Assembly: GCA_963701265.1 (NCBI GenBank)
Contig: OY969581.1
Span: forward strand, 1,488,001 to 1,552,000
Origin: VRUE01 sp963701265
GTDB taxonomy: Bacteria > Actinomycetota > Thermoleophilia > Solirubrobacterales > 70-9
DNA length: 64,000 bases
Reading direction: 5' to 3'
Part shown: positions 43,305-52,502 of the stretch, in pieces
Numbering within the stretch: the first letter of the stretch is position 1
How the letters are laid out: every line of letters begins with the position of its first letter
Notes under the pieces: model-generated
Databases searched by the model: none
What the model was told of the DNA's origin: nothing
The model's input: the letters and a program-made list of their open reading frames with translations, nothing else
Program-made: the position numbers and the translations under genes

Positions 43305-44183
43305 ATGAAGGAGATTCGCGGAATCCTGACTGCGATGGCCACGCCGTTCGACGAGAACGGTGCGGTCGACGAGGTCGCCGCGCTCAAGCTGGCGACCCAC
43401 CTGCTCGAGCATGGCTCGCACGGCCTGGTCATCTCCGCCACCACCGGCGAGGCGCCGACGCTGACCGACGAGGAGGCCTTGGATCTGCTCAGCGCGGTTC
43501 GCCGCGAGGTCGGCGACGAGGTGCTGCTGGCCTGCGGCACCGGGACCAACTACACCGAGCACTCAATCGAGTTGACAAAGGGCGCGGCCGACGCGGGTGC
43601 CGACGCGGCTCTGATCGTCACCCCGTACTACAACAAGCCCAATCCGGCCGGCATCCAGGCCCACTTCGAAGCGATTGCCGCGGCGATCCCATCGATGCCG
43701 ATCATCGCCTACAACATCCCTTCGCGAGTGGTGGTCAACGTGCCGCCCGAGGGTCTGGCCGAGCTCGCCAAGATCGACAACGTCGTCGCGGTCAAGCAGG
43801 CAAACAACGAGGAGATGCAGCCGATCGAAGGCATGGAGATCCTCGCGGGCAATGACGACGTCTTCCTCAAGACGCTCGAACTTGGCGGTGCTGGCGGCAT
43901 CCTCGTCGCCTCGCACCTGGCCGGTCCACGGATGCGCGAGATGTGGGACGCGGCGCAGGCCGATGACATCGACGGCGCGCGGGACATAGACGTGGGACTT
44001 CGCCAGCTCTACGCGGCAATCGGCGTCACCACCAATCCGATCCCGGTAAAGGCGGGCCTGGCGATGATGAACTTGATTCCGACCGACACCCTGCGACTCC
44101 CCCTGGTGCCCGCCGATGCGGAGCAGCGGGCGACGATGCGGGCCGCGCTCGAAAGCGTTGGCCTCACCCCGGTGAATCCCTAG
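43305..44183 (+). CDS. dapA: 4-hydroxy-tetrahydrodipicolinate synthase
   Basis: A 292-residue class I aldolase joining pyruvate and aspartate semialdehyde. The N-terminus MKEIRGILTAMATPFDENG, the SATTGEAPTLT loop, the tyrosine in VTPYYNKPN and the Schiff-base lysine in VVAVKQANN (residue ~164) are all present. ATG 43305 is chosen; the ORF runs upstream through dapB in another frame. The stop overlaps the RNase J start by one base. Confidence 0.95.
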   Translation: MKEIRGILTAMATPFDENGAVDEVAALKLATHLLEHGSHGLVISATTGEAPTLTDEEALDLLSAVRREVGDEVLLACGTGTNYTEHSIELTKGAADAGADAALIVTPYYNKPNPAGIQAHFEAIAAAIPSMPIIAYNIPSRVVVNVPPEGLAELAKIDNVVAVKQANNEEMQPIEGMEILAGNDDVFLKTLELGGAGGILVASHLAGPRMREMWDAAQADDIDGARDIDVGLRQLYAAIGVTTNPIPVKAGLAMMNLIPTDTLRLPLVPADAEQRATMRAALESVGLTPVNP

Positions 44184-45847
44184 TGCCGGCCGGCAAGCTG
44201 CGCGTGCTGCCGCTCGGGGGACTGGGCGAGATCGGCAAGAACATGACCGTGGTCGAGTACGAAGACCGCATCGTCGTCGTCGACACGGGGCTGATGTTCC
44301 CGACCGCCGAGATGCTGGGCATCGACCTCGTCCTGCCCGACTTCTCCTACCTGCGTGATCGCGTCGACGACATCGAGGCGATCGTGCTCACCCACGGCCA
44401 CGAGGACCACGTTGGCGCCCTGCCCTACGTTCTGCGCGAGCTCGGCTTGCCGCCGGTGATCTACAGCGGCCTGCTGACGGTCGGCATGGTTCGCGCCAAG
44501 CTCGATGAGCACAAGCTCGGCAATGCGCCGCTGCAGGAGCTGCCCGCGGGGGAGAAGGTCCAGGCCGGACCCTTCGAGCTGGAGATGATCCACCTCTCGC
44601 ACTCGATCCCGGACGCCCGCGGCGTCCTGCTCACGACCGAGGTCGGCAACGTGTTGATGACCGGCGACTACAAGTTCGACCAGACCCCGGTCGATGGCCG
44701 GCCCGCCGACATCTCGCGGTTGGCAGAACTGGGGCGTGACGGGTTGACGCTGCTCTGCGGCGATTCGACCAATGCCGACCGGCCCGGGGTGGCGCCCTCG
44801 GAGTCGAGCGTGGGCCCGGCGCTGCTCGAGACCTTCGCCTCCTGCGAGGGGCGGATCATCGTCACCTCCTTCGCCTCCAACATCCACCGCGTCCAGCAGG
44901 TGATCGACGCCGCCGTGCAGCTCGATCGCCGGGTGGCGCTGGTCGGGCGCTCGATGCGGAAAAACTTCAATATCGCCTCCAACCTCGGCATCGCCAAGGC
45001 GCCCTCCGGCCTCTTCATCCAGCCGCGCGAGATCGAGAACTTTCCCGACGAGAAGGTGATCGTGATCTCGACCGGCAGCCAGGGCGAGCCGCTCTCGGCC
45101 CTGCGCCGGATGGCCAACAACGACCACCGCGACGTCGAGTTGCACTCCGGCGACACGGTTGTCTTCTCGGCCACGCCGGTGCCCGGCAACGAGCGCGCGG
45201 TCAACGAGACGATCGACCGCATCTACGAGATCGGCGCCAAAGTCGTCACCGCCAAGGACGCGCCGATCCACGCCTCCGGGCACGGCTGGCAGGAGGAGCT
45301 GAAACTGATGCTCAACCTGACCAAACCGCGCTACGTCCTGCCCGTGCACGGCGATCATCAGCGCCTGCGCCTGCATGCCGGGTTGGCGGAATCGGTCGGC
45401 ATTGCGCCCGAGGACATTTTCCAAGGACGCAATGGCTTGCCGCTGGAAGTCGACCAGAATAGTGCGGCCTTCGGTGAGGAGATCCACGCCGGCGTGATCT
45501 ACGTCGACGGCGTCAACGTCGGCGAGCCCGATGACGTCGCCCTGCGCGACCGCCGCGAGATCTCGGCCGACGGCCTCTTCATCGTCGTTGCCACGATCTC
45601 TTCCGAGGACGGCCACGTGGTCGCCGACCCCGAGGTGCTTTTCCGCGGCGTCGCCTTCCTCGAGGAGGCCGATGCCCTGGTCGAGGATTTGCGCGACCTG
45701 GTCGAGGACTCGCTCGAGGATGCGGCCAACGCCGGCACCCGCGAGCTGCATTTGGTCCAGGAAGACCTGCACGACGCGGTCGCCAAGCTGGTCTACGAGA
45801 AGCTGCGCCGCCGTCCGATGATCGTCCCGGTCGTCGTCGAGGTCTGA
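44183..45847 (+). CDS. rnj: Ribonuclease J
   Basis: A 554-residue MBL/beta-CASP nuclease with 5'-3' exonuclease and endonuclease activity in mRNA decay and rRNA maturation. Motifs: LPLGGLGEIGKNMTVVEY at the start, THGHEDHVGALPY (residues ~71-83), the beta-CASP region with RIIVTSFASNIHRVQQ and STGSQGEPLSALRRMA, and VLPVHGDHQRLRLH. The C-terminal domain is present. GTG start in the dapA stop. It lies near pnp, so two major RNA-decay enzymes are encoded within 7 kb. Confidence 0.95.
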   Translation: MPAGKLRVLPLGGLGEIGKNMTVVEYEDRIVVVDTGLMFPTAEMLGIDLVLPDFSYLRDRVDDIEAIVLTHGHEDHVGALPYVLRELGLPPVIYSGLLTVGMVRAKLDEHKLGNAPLQELPAGEKVQAGPFELEMIHLSHSIPDARGVLLTTEVGNVLMTGDYKFDQTPVDGRPADISRLAELGRDGLTLLCGDSTNADRPGVAPSESSVGPALLETFASCEGRIIVTSFASNIHRVQQVIDAAVQLDRRVALVGRSMRKNFNIASNLGIAKAPSGLFIQPREIENFPDEKVIVISTGSQGEPLSALRRMANNDHRDVELHSGDTVVFSATPVPGNERAVNETIDRIYEIGAKVVTAKDAPIHASGHGWQEELKLMLNLTKPRYVLPVHGDHQRLRLHAGLAESVGIAPEDIFQGRNGLPLEVDQNSAAFGEEIHAGVIYVDGVNVGEPDDVALRDRREISADGLFIVVATISSEDGHVVADPEVLFRGVAFLEEADALVEDLRDLVEDSLEDAANAGTRELHLVQEDLHDAVAKLVYEKLRRRPMIVPVVVEV

Positions 45848-45867
45848 GCAGCACCCGGCAGTAAAAA

Positions 45868-45907
45868 GGACCCGCCGGAAGACGTTGGGGAGAGTTCCGG
45901 CGGGCCC
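45868..45907 (-). terminator. Intrinsic terminator between rnj and the sensor kinase
   Basis: CCCGCCGGAA (45871-45880) pairs with TTCCGGCGGG (45895-45904), with a partly paired outer GG/CC. Read on the minus strand the stem is followed by TTTTTAC, an adequate T tract for ending the sensor-kinase transcript. On the plus strand the tail CCTGTGTCT is poor, but the stem may still protect the rnj mRNA 3' end. Confidence 0.8.
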
Positions 45908-45953
45908 TGTGTCTCGTCCACGAAGAAAGGTACGACCGCCCGCTAAAGCGGTC

Positions 45954-47411
45954 CTAAAAGATCGGCGCGGGCCGTTGGGCGCGCTGGAGGGGCAGCCGCA
46001 CGCGAAAGAGCGCGCCGCCGCTCGCTGACTCTGCGACCTCGACCGTGCCGCCGTGCGAGGTCGCAACCGAGCGAACGATGGCCAGGCCGAGACCGCTGCC
46101 GGGACCGACGGCTGTGTCGGCCGGACCCTCACCGCGGACGAAGCGATCGAAGATCTGCCCGCGCAGCCCTGGCGAGATGCCAGGCCCGTCGTCGCCCACT
46201 TCGACCACGGCGTCGGCGTCACTCTCGCGCACGCTCAGCTCGATCCGCGCGCCCGCCTGCGTGTGGCGGGCGGCGTTGTCGAGCAGGTTCAAGACCATGC
46301 GGTGCAGCTCGTCCGGGCTGCCCTCGACCGGCAGGGCGCGCTCGTTGTCGATCTCGAGCAGACGATCGCCGAGGACGGGGGCCAGCTCGGCGGCGGCGTT
46401 GCCGGCGATCTCGGCGAGGTCGCAAGGCCGGTGCTTGCCCGCACGGCCGGCATCGGCGCGGGCCAGCAGAAGCAGGTCGGCGACCAGGCGACTCATTCGT
46501 TTCGAGGAGCGCAAGGCGGACTCGACCATCGCCCGGTCTTCGTCCTGGCTCGGTGCCTGCAGCGAGGCCTGCAACAGCTCGAGGTTGGCGAGCACGCTGG
46601 TCAGTGGCGTGCGCAGCTCGTGCGAGGCGTCGGCGACGAACTCGCGCTGCTTCTTCAGCGCCGCCTCGCGCTCGGTGCGGGCGGCGTCGAGTGAGCGCAG
46701 CATCTGCTCGAGCGTGCGGGCGAGCTCGCCGACCTCGTCGGTTACCTTCGGGTCCGGCATGTGGCCGGAGGGGTCGCCGGTGGCCGTGATCTGCCGTGCT
46801 GTCGCGGTCAGGGCCGAGATCGGTCGCATCGCTCGGGCGGCGATCGCCAGGCCGGCGAGGCTGGCGAGCAGGGTGCCGCCGAAGATGCCGGCGGCGATGA
46901 AGAGCCAGAGGCGGTCGATCGTCGAATCGACGTGGGCGATGCTGCGCCCGTACTGGACATAGCCGGTTATTTCGCCGGCTTCGTTCGTGATCAGGGCGCT
47001 GGCGACTCGCAGCTCGCCGTGACTGGAGAGGCCGCCGCTCGGCGGCCCCATCGGCGCGGCGCCTTCGCTTTCCTTGATCAGGTTGCCGTTGACATCGAGA
47101 ACCCGCGCGGACGCATTGTCGGGGCGGACGAAGTCGTCGAGCTGTGGTCCCCGCTTGACCGAGATCGTGCCCAGCGGTGTGTAGACGATGCGGAATTCGC
47201 GCGCCAGCGTTTGGGCGGCGTCGCTCACCTCGCGGTTGAAGTCGTCGCGGATCCGGCTCGTCGCCACCTGGCCGATCACGGCGCCGAAGACGAGCAGGAT
47301 GACGAGGGTCAGCCCAGCAGATACCCCCGCCAGCCGCCACCGAACTGGCCAGCTGCCAGGACGCAACTGCGCCGGCCAGCGCGCGGCCAGCTTGCTAGCC
47401 AGTCGCCTCAT
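45954..47411 (-). CDS. Sensor histidine kinase
   Basis: A 485-residue membrane kinase. It has a first membrane helix at residues ~27-50, an extracytoplasmic sensor region to ~165, a second membrane helix at ~170-190, then a HAMP domain. The HisKA motif FVADASHELRTPLTSV is at residues ~261-276, and the HATPase_c boxes are DNAARHT (N), VGDDGPGISPG (G1) and GSGLGLAIVRSV (G2). The order matches MprB/ResE-like kinases. It overlaps its response-regulator gene (TAATG). The signal sensed is unknown. Confidence 0.9.
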   Translation of the reverse strand: MRRLASKLAARWPAQLRPGSWPVRWRLAGVSAGLTLVILLVFGAVIGQVATSRIRDDFNREVSDAAQTLAREFRIVYTPLGTISVKRGPQLDDFVRPDNASARVLDVNGNLIKESEGAAPMGPPSGGLSSHGELRVASALITNEAGEITGYVQYGRSIAHVDSTIDRLWLFIAAGIFGGTLLASLAGLAIAARAMRPISALTATARQITATGDPSGHMPDPKVTDEVGELARTLEQMLRSLDAARTEREAALKKQREFVADASHELRTPLTSVLANLELLQASLQAPSQDEDRAMVESALRSSKRMSRLVADLLLLARADAGRAGKHRPCDLAEIAGNAAAELAPVLGDRLLEIDNERALPVEGSPDELHRMVLNLLDNAARHTQAGARIELSVRESDADAVVEVGDDGPGISPGLRGQIFDRFVRGEGPADTAVGPGSGLGLAIVRSVATSHGGTVEVAESASGGALFRVRLPLQRAQRPAPIF

Positions 47412-48106
47412 TACTCCTTGAGAACGTAGCCGGCGCCGCGTTTGGTGTGCAGGAGGCGGGTCTCGCCGCCTTCCTCCAGCTTGCGGCGCAGGTTGGAGAT
47501 GAAGACGTCGATCGTGTTCGTCGCCGCGGTCGGGTCGTAGCCCCAGACGTCGTCGAGCAGGCGCTCACGGGAGACGACGAGGCGCTCGTTGCGCATCAGG
47601 TACTCGAGCAGCTCGAACTCGCGGTTGGTCAGCTCCAACTCGCGTTCGCCGCGCTTGACCTCGCGCGTGTCGGGATTGAGGGCGAGGTCGCCGACCTCGA
47701 TCGAGGCGGCACCGCGGGGCGGACGGCGGCGCAGCAGGGCGCGGATCCGCGCCAGCAGCTCCTGGCGCTCAAAGGGCTTGACCAGGTAGTCATCGGCGCC
47801 GCTGTCGAGGCCGCTGACCCGGTCCTCGGTCTCTGCCCGCGCGGTCAGCATCAGGATCGGCACGTCGCCTTCGGCGCGCAGGCGCCGGCAGACCTCGACC
47901 CCGTCGAGGCGGGGGAGGCCGAGGTCGAGGACGACAAGATCGGGGACAAAGCCGGTGGCCACGTCGAGCGCGTCGACACCGTCGGCGCTGGTCTTCACCT
48001 CATAGCCCTCCTGCCTCAGCGAGCGGCGCAGGACGTCGGCAATCTCGGCATCGTCCTCGACGACGAGCACGCGGCCGGTGGTCACTTCTGGGTCGCTGGT
48101 CAGCAT
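47411..48106 (-). CDS. OmpR-family response regulator
   Basis: A 231-residue regulator. The receiver domain has the acidic pair VEDDAEIAD, the phosphoacceptor Asp in LVVLDLGLPRLDG (near residue 60) and the Lys in DYLVKPFERQEL. The C-terminal winged helix has LTNREFELLEYLMRN and DVFISNLRRKLEEGG. It resembles MprA/MtrA-type regulators. It is the first gene of the pair with the kinase. A TAACAT box ends 8 bases before the ATG, suggesting a near-leaderless mRNA. Confidence 0.92.
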   Translation of the reverse strand: MLTSDPEVTTGRVLVVEDDAEIADVLRRSLRQEGYEVKTSADGVDALDVATGFVPDLVVLDLGLPRLDGVEVCRRLRAEGDVPILMLTARAETEDRVSGLDSGADDYLVKPFERQELLARIRALLRRRPPRGAASIEVGDLALNPDTREVKRGERELELTNREFELLEYLMRNERLVVSRERLLDDVWGYDPTAATNTIDVFISNLRRKLEEGGETRLLHTKRGAGYVLKE

Positions 48107-48223
48107 CTCGGTCGATGTTAGACGGGCAAAGCGCGAATGCCGCGGAGATTTACCTCTGGTTTAGGCCGTGTGCAGGGCAATCGGCGCGCAGGGGTAGGCG
48201 GCCGAGCGTCGAAGGGGCTGCCC

Positions 48224-50371
48224 ATGTTCGTGCGTAACAAGAAGCGCGGTAAAGCCGCGCGCCGCAAGCCGAAAGCGAAATCCAAAGCTGCCGCCAAGGG
48301 GAGGCTGCATTTGCCGCAGGCCCTGGAGCAGCGGCATCTCGATCTCATCGGCTTGTTCCTGATCGCTGCCGGCGCCTACCTGAGCTTCGTTCTGTTCTTC
48401 GGCTGGGAGGGGGGCAAGGTCGGCTATGGGATCGAAACCGGGCTCGTCTACCTGTTCGGCACGGTTGGCGCGCGGATCGCGACGGTCCTGATGCTGATCG
48501 TTGGTGGGCTACTGGTCACCGGGACTTCGATCTCGACGCTCTTCCGCGGTATCGGTCGCGCCCTGCGCCGGATCTTCATGGGCAGCCGCGGGGTGGCGCA
48601 GACGGCGATCCAGACCCGGCGCGACCGCCAGGAGGAAAAGACCTTCTCCTTTGAGACCCAGGCTGGGCCCACGGATGTGATGAGCGCCTATCCGGAGGAG
48701 GACGACGTCGAGCCGACTGTCGCCCTGGTCGAGGAGCCTGAGGAGGAGGTTGAGGAGGCCGTCACCGAGAGCTTCGATGCCGAGCTGGCCGCGATCGAGG
48801 CCGAGGAAGAGGCGGCCGTCGTCGATGTGGTCCCCGAGCCGGAGCAAGTTGCGCTGACGCCGCAAGGCAACAAGCGGGGCGTCACGATCTCGGAGGGCAT
48901 TGACTACAAGCCGCCGCCGGCCAAATCCCTGGAACGGGGTAAAGGCGACAAGGGTGTCGACCCGCGCGATCACGAGATCGTCGGCCGCAAGCTGGTCGAG
49001 ACGCTCGCGCACTTCAAGGTCGAAGCGAAGATCGTCGGCATCGTCAGCGGGCCGCACGTCTCCCGCTACGAACTGCGCCTGGCGCCGGGCACCAAGGTGA
49101 AGAAGGTGACCGAGCTCTCCAACGACCTCGCTTACGCGCTGGCCTCGACCGATATCCGCATCCTCGCGCCGATCCCCGGCAAGCAGGCGGTCGGGGTCGA
49201 GGTGCCGAACGCGCGCCGCCGCATCGTCCGCCTCGGCGACATCTACTCCCCTCGCCCCGAGAAGACCTCGCCGCTGGTCGCCTGGCTTGGCAAGGGAATC
49301 GACGGCAACCCCGTCTGGACCGATCTGGCGAAGATGCCCCACGTGCTGGTCGCCGGCACCACCGGCTCGGGCAAGTCCGGCTGCGTCAACGCGATCCTCT
49401 CCTCGATCCTGATGCAGGCCTCGCCCAACGACGTGCGCCTGGTCCTGGTCGACCCCAAGCAGGTCGAGCTCAACCACTACGAGAACGTGCCGCACCTCTT
49501 GACCCCGGTGGTCACCTCGCCGCGCCTCGCCGCCAACGTGCTGGCCAACCTGATCGGCGAGATGGAGAGCCGCTACGGGATCATGGGCCAGGCCCGCTGC
49601 CGCAACTTGGCCGAGCTCAACCGCGCCCGCGCCAAGGCCGGCGAAGCGCCGCTGCCGCACATCCTCTGCGTGATCGACGAGCTCGCGGACCTGATGATGG
49701 TCTCCCCGGCCGAGGTCGAGGACTCGATCATTCGCCTGGCGCAGAAGTCGCGCGCCACCGGCATCCACCTGGTGCTGGCGACGCAGCGCCCCTCGACCGA
49801 CATCATCACCGGCACGATCAAGGTCAACATCCCGGCCCGCATCGCCTTCGCCGTCTCCTCGCAGACCGACTCGCGCGTGATCCTCGACCAGGGCGGGGCC
49901 GAGGCCCTGCTCGGCCAGGGCGACATGCTCTTCCGCGGCGCCGGCACCTCGAAGCTGCAGCGGATCCAGGGCGCCTTCGTCACCGAGGAGGAGACCGCCC
50001 GCATCACCAACCACTGGGCAAAGCAGGGCGAACCGGAATTCGAGGCCGAGCTGCTCGAGGTGCACGAGGAGAAGGGCGTCGAAACCGAGGGTGACTTCGA
50101 TCCCGACAGCGACGACCTGCTCGACGACGCGATCCGCGTCGTGGTCGAGACCGAAACCGCTTCCGTCTCGATGATCCAGCGGCGCCTGCGGGTCGGCTAC
50201 ACCCGCGCCGGCCGCCTGATCGACATGCTCGAGCGCCGCGGCGTGATCTCCGGTTACGAAGGCTCCAAGCCGCGTCAGGTGCTCGTCACCCAGGCTGACC
50301 TGGGCCGCCTCACAGGCGGTGGCGACGCTCAGGCGGCTGAGCCCGAGGCCTCACCGGTCGCACCGGAGTAG
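48224..50371 (+). CDS. ftsK: DNA translocase FtsK
   Basis: A 715-residue DNA translocase for chromosome segregation at division. After a very basic N-terminus come two or three membrane helices (residues ~47-118), fewer than the usual four. An acidic linker leads to the alpha domain and the RecA-like motor with Walker A VAGTTGSGKSG (residue ~380) and Walker B LVDPKQVELNHYE/LCVIDELADLMM. The C-terminal gamma winged helix has VSMIQRRLRVGYTRAGRLID. I chose ATG 48224, preceded by GAAGGGG; the ORF is open to 48137 but the extra 29 residues look non-coding. Confidence 0.92.
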   Translation: MFVRNKKRGKAARRKPKAKSKAAAKGRLHLPQALEQRHLDLIGLFLIAAGAYLSFVLFFGWEGGKVGYGIETGLVYLFGTVGARIATVLMLIVGGLLVTGTSISTLFRGIGRALRRIFMGSRGVAQTAIQTRRDRQEEKTFSFETQAGPTDVMSAYPEEDDVEPTVALVEEPEEEVEEAVTESFDAELAAIEAEEEAAVVDVVPEPEQVALTPQGNKRGVTISEGIDYKPPPAKSLERGKGDKGVDPRDHEIVGRKLVETLAHFKVEAKIVGIVSGPHVSRYELRLAPGTKVKKVTELSNDLAYALASTDIRILAPIPGKQAVGVEVPNARRRIVRLGDIYSPRPEKTSPLVAWLGKGIDGNPVWTDLAKMPHVLVAGTTGSGKSGCVNAILSSILMQASPNDVRLVLVDPKQVELNHYENVPHLLTPVVTSPRLAANVLANLIGEMESRYGIMGQARCRNLAELNRARAKAGEAPLPHILCVIDELADLMMVSPAEVEDSIIRLAQKSRATGIHLVLATQRPSTDIITGTIKVNIPARIAFAVSSQTDSRVILDQGGAEALLGQGDMLFRGAGTSKLQRIQGAFVTEEETARITNHWAKQGEPEFEAELLEVHEEKGVETEGDFDPDSDDLLDDAIRVVVETETASVSMIQRRLRVGYTRAGRLIDMLERRGVISGYEGSKPRQVLVTQADLGRLTGGGDAQAAEPEASPVAPE

Positions 50372-50392
50372 TTCCGGTAGGACAATGTCCGC

Positions 50393-51157
50393 ATGGACAG
50401 CGGTGTCGGCACGATCCTGCGCCAAGCGCGGAATCGCCGCAAAGTCGAACTTTCCGAGGTTGAGGCGGCGACGAGGATTCGCCTGCGCTACCTGCGCGCG
50501 ATCGAGGACGAAGAATGGGACGTCCTGCCGGGTGGCTTCTACACCCGGGGGTTCATTCGCACCTACGCCGCGTTTCTCGGCCTCGACGGCGAGCGCCTGG
50601 CTGACGACTACCGCGACAGCGTCGAACGCTGGCACCGCGCCCCAGGCGAGCAGACGCAGTCGGGCAGCGGGGGCGCTCCTCGCGAGCGCTCGGGTATTCC
50701 GCTTGCCGCCCTGGTCGTTGTCGCGGTGGTCGCGGTAGCGGTGATTGCGATCGTCGCCATTCCCAGCGGCGGCGGGGAGGAGGGTGAAGGCAGGAATAGG
50801 GCTCCCACGCCCGAGAACAGGGCCAACGCGGCGGCGGGGAAGGCCGAGTCGAGCCCACCGCCGGCGTCGCGGCCGGGCGTCTCGGTGGAGCTTGCGGCCA
50901 ACGCAGAAGTCTGGATCTGCATGCTGAACGGAGGCGGCAGGGAGCTGGTCGACGGCTTGATACTCGAAGCGGGTGGTGAAGAGGGCCCCTTTCACTCCGG
51001 TAGCTTCACGGTCTCCTTCGGCAACGGCGAGGTCACGATGCTCATCGACGGCAGGGAAGCGGAAATACCGGAGACGTCCAGCCCGATCGGCTACGCGATC
51101 GACTCCTCGGGCAAGCTGACCGAGCTCGACGAAGCGGAACGGCCCACCTGCGCATGA
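50393..51157 (+). CDS. RodZ-like helix-turn-helix membrane protein
   Basis: A 254-residue protein with an N-terminal Cro-like HTH (ILRQARNRRKVELSEVEAAT, residues ~7-26) of the HTH_25/RodZ type. A basic segment and one membrane helix (~residues 100-122), a Pro/Ala linker, and a C-terminal DUF4115-like beta domain follow. RodZ links MreB to the wall machinery. The same architecture occurs next to ftsK and cinA in other Gram-positives. It overlaps cinA by ATGA. No mreB is visible in this window. Confidence 0.8.
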   Translation: MDSGVGTILRQARNRRKVELSEVEAATRIRLRYLRAIEDEEWDVLPGGFYTRGFIRTYAAFLGLDGERLADDYRDSVERWHRAPGEQTQSGSGGAPRERSGIPLAALVVVAVVAVAVIAIVAIPSGGGEEGEGRNRAPTPENRANAAAGKAESSPPPASRPGVSVELAANAEVWICMLNGGGRELVDGLILEAGGEEGPFHSGSFTVSFGNGEVTMLIDGREAEIPETSSPIGYAIDSSGKLTELDEAERPTCA

Positions 51158-52434
51158 GCGATGTAAGAGCGGGGATAGTCGTCACCGGGACCGAGGTGCT
51201 GACCGGGCGGATCAGCGACCGCAACGGGCCCTGGCTCTCGGAACAGCTGGCCGCGCTTGGCGTCGACGTCGCCCACATCCTCGTCGTCGGCGATCGGCCG
51301 GACGACCTCGAGGCGGCGCTGCGCTTCATGGCGGCCGAGGACATGGACCTGATCGTCACCTCGGGTGGCCTCGGTCCGACCGCGGATGACCTCACGGCGG
51401 AGGTGGTCGGCAAGTTCGCCGGGCGCGAGATGGTCCTCGACGAGGAGGTGGAGGAAAAGATCGAGACGATCCTGCGCAACTTCGCCCGCAGCTTCAAATT
51501 CGACCCCGAGGCGGTGCGCGAGGCCAATCGCAAGCAGGCGATCGTGCCAGAGGGGTCGATCGCGCTCGACCCGGTTGGCACGGCGCCGGGGCTGGTCGTG
51601 CCGGCGAACGGTCGCGTCGTCGTCGTCCTGCCCGGGCCGCCGCGCGAGCTGCAACCGATGTGGCCGGTGGCCATCGCGGCCGAGCCGGTGGCAGCAGTAC
51701 TGGGGCGCGCCACGCCGCTGCACGGCTACACGCTGCGGATGTTCGGCGTTCCCGAGTCGGAGATCGCCAAGAGCCTGCGTGAGATCGAGGAGGGGGGCGT
51801 CGCCCTGCCGGAGGTTGAGATCACGACCTGCCTGCGCCGCGGCGAGATCGAGATCGACGTGCGTTACCGCGACGCGGCCCAGGCCACCGCCGAGGCGGTG
51901 AGGAGCGGCCTGCAGGAGCGTCATCCGCGCCATCTCTTCAGCCTCGAGGGAGAGACGATCGACTCCCAGGTCGCGACCTTGTTGGCGGGTCGCCGGCTCG
52001 GCCTGGCCGAGTCCTGCAGCGGTGGCCTGCTGGCAGCGCGGATCACCAACCTGCCCGGCGCCTCGGCCTACATGGCCGGCAGCGTCGTCTCCTACTCAAA
52101 TCAGGCAAAGGTCGAGCTGCTCGGCGTCGATCCGGCGCTGATTGAGCAAAAGGGTGCGGTCTCACTCGAGGTGGCCGAGCAGATGGCGATCGGCGCCATC
52201 GGTCGCTTCGGGGCCGACGTCGCCGTCTCGATCACCGGGATCGCTGGTCCCGATGGCGGCACGGAGGAGAAGCCGGTCGGCTACGTCTGCTTCCACGCCC
52301 GCCTCGCCGACGGTACGGCCCTGGCCCGCGATCCGGTCATTCCCGGTGGTCGCGCCGACATCCGCGAACGCTCGGCCCTGGTCGGCATGCACCTGCTTCG
52401 CCTCCTGCTCAACGGCGAAGACGCGCCCCTGTAG
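51154..52434 (+). CDS. cinA: CinA competence/damage-inducible protein (NMN deamidase)
   Basis: A 426-residue two-domain CinA. The N-terminal MoCF/COG1058 domain contains VVTGTEVLTGRISDRNG and VTSGGLGPTADDLTAE. The C-terminal domain, from about residue 270, has LAESCSGGLLAARI and ITGIAGPDGGTEEKPVG, the nicotinamide-nucleotide amidase part that recycles NMN to NaMN. CinA genes commonly sit just upstream of recA, as here with thpR in between. Confidence 0.93.
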   Translation: MSDVRAGIVVTGTEVLTGRISDRNGPWLSEQLAALGVDVAHILVVGDRPDDLEAALRFMAAEDMDLIVTSGGLGPTADDLTAEVVGKFAGREMVLDEEVEEKIETILRNFARSFKFDPEAVREANRKQAIVPEGSIALDPVGTAPGLVVPANGRVVVVLPGPPRELQPMWPVAIAAEPVAAVLGRATPLHGYTLRMFGVPESEIAKSLREIEEGGVALPEVEITTCLRRGEIEIDVRYRDAAQATAEAVRSGLQERHPRHLFSLEGETIDSQVATLLAGRRLGLAESCSGGLLAARITNLPGASAYMAGSVVSYSNQAKVELLGVDPALIEQKGAVSLEVAEQMAIGAIGRFGADVAVSITGIAGPDGGTEEKPVGYVCFHARLADGTALARDPVIPGGRADIRERSALVGMHLLRLLLNGEDAPL

Positions 52435-52466
52435 GGCAGTCGGCACGCAATCGTGACACTGGCGCG

Positions 52467-52495
52467 TTGTCACGTGCGTCGGCGCGGCGTAGCGT
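52467..52495 (+). promoter_or_regulatory. Promoter of a leaderless thpR(-recA) transcript
   Basis: TTGTCA (52467-52472) and TAGCGT (52490-52495) have the ideal 17-base spacing. The -10 box ends 7 bases before the GTG at 52503, so the transcript would begin at or next to the start codon. No LexA-type GAAC-N4-GTTC box is visible here or between thpR and recA. Confidence 0.65.
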
Positions 52496-52502
52496 GGCGG
52501 CG

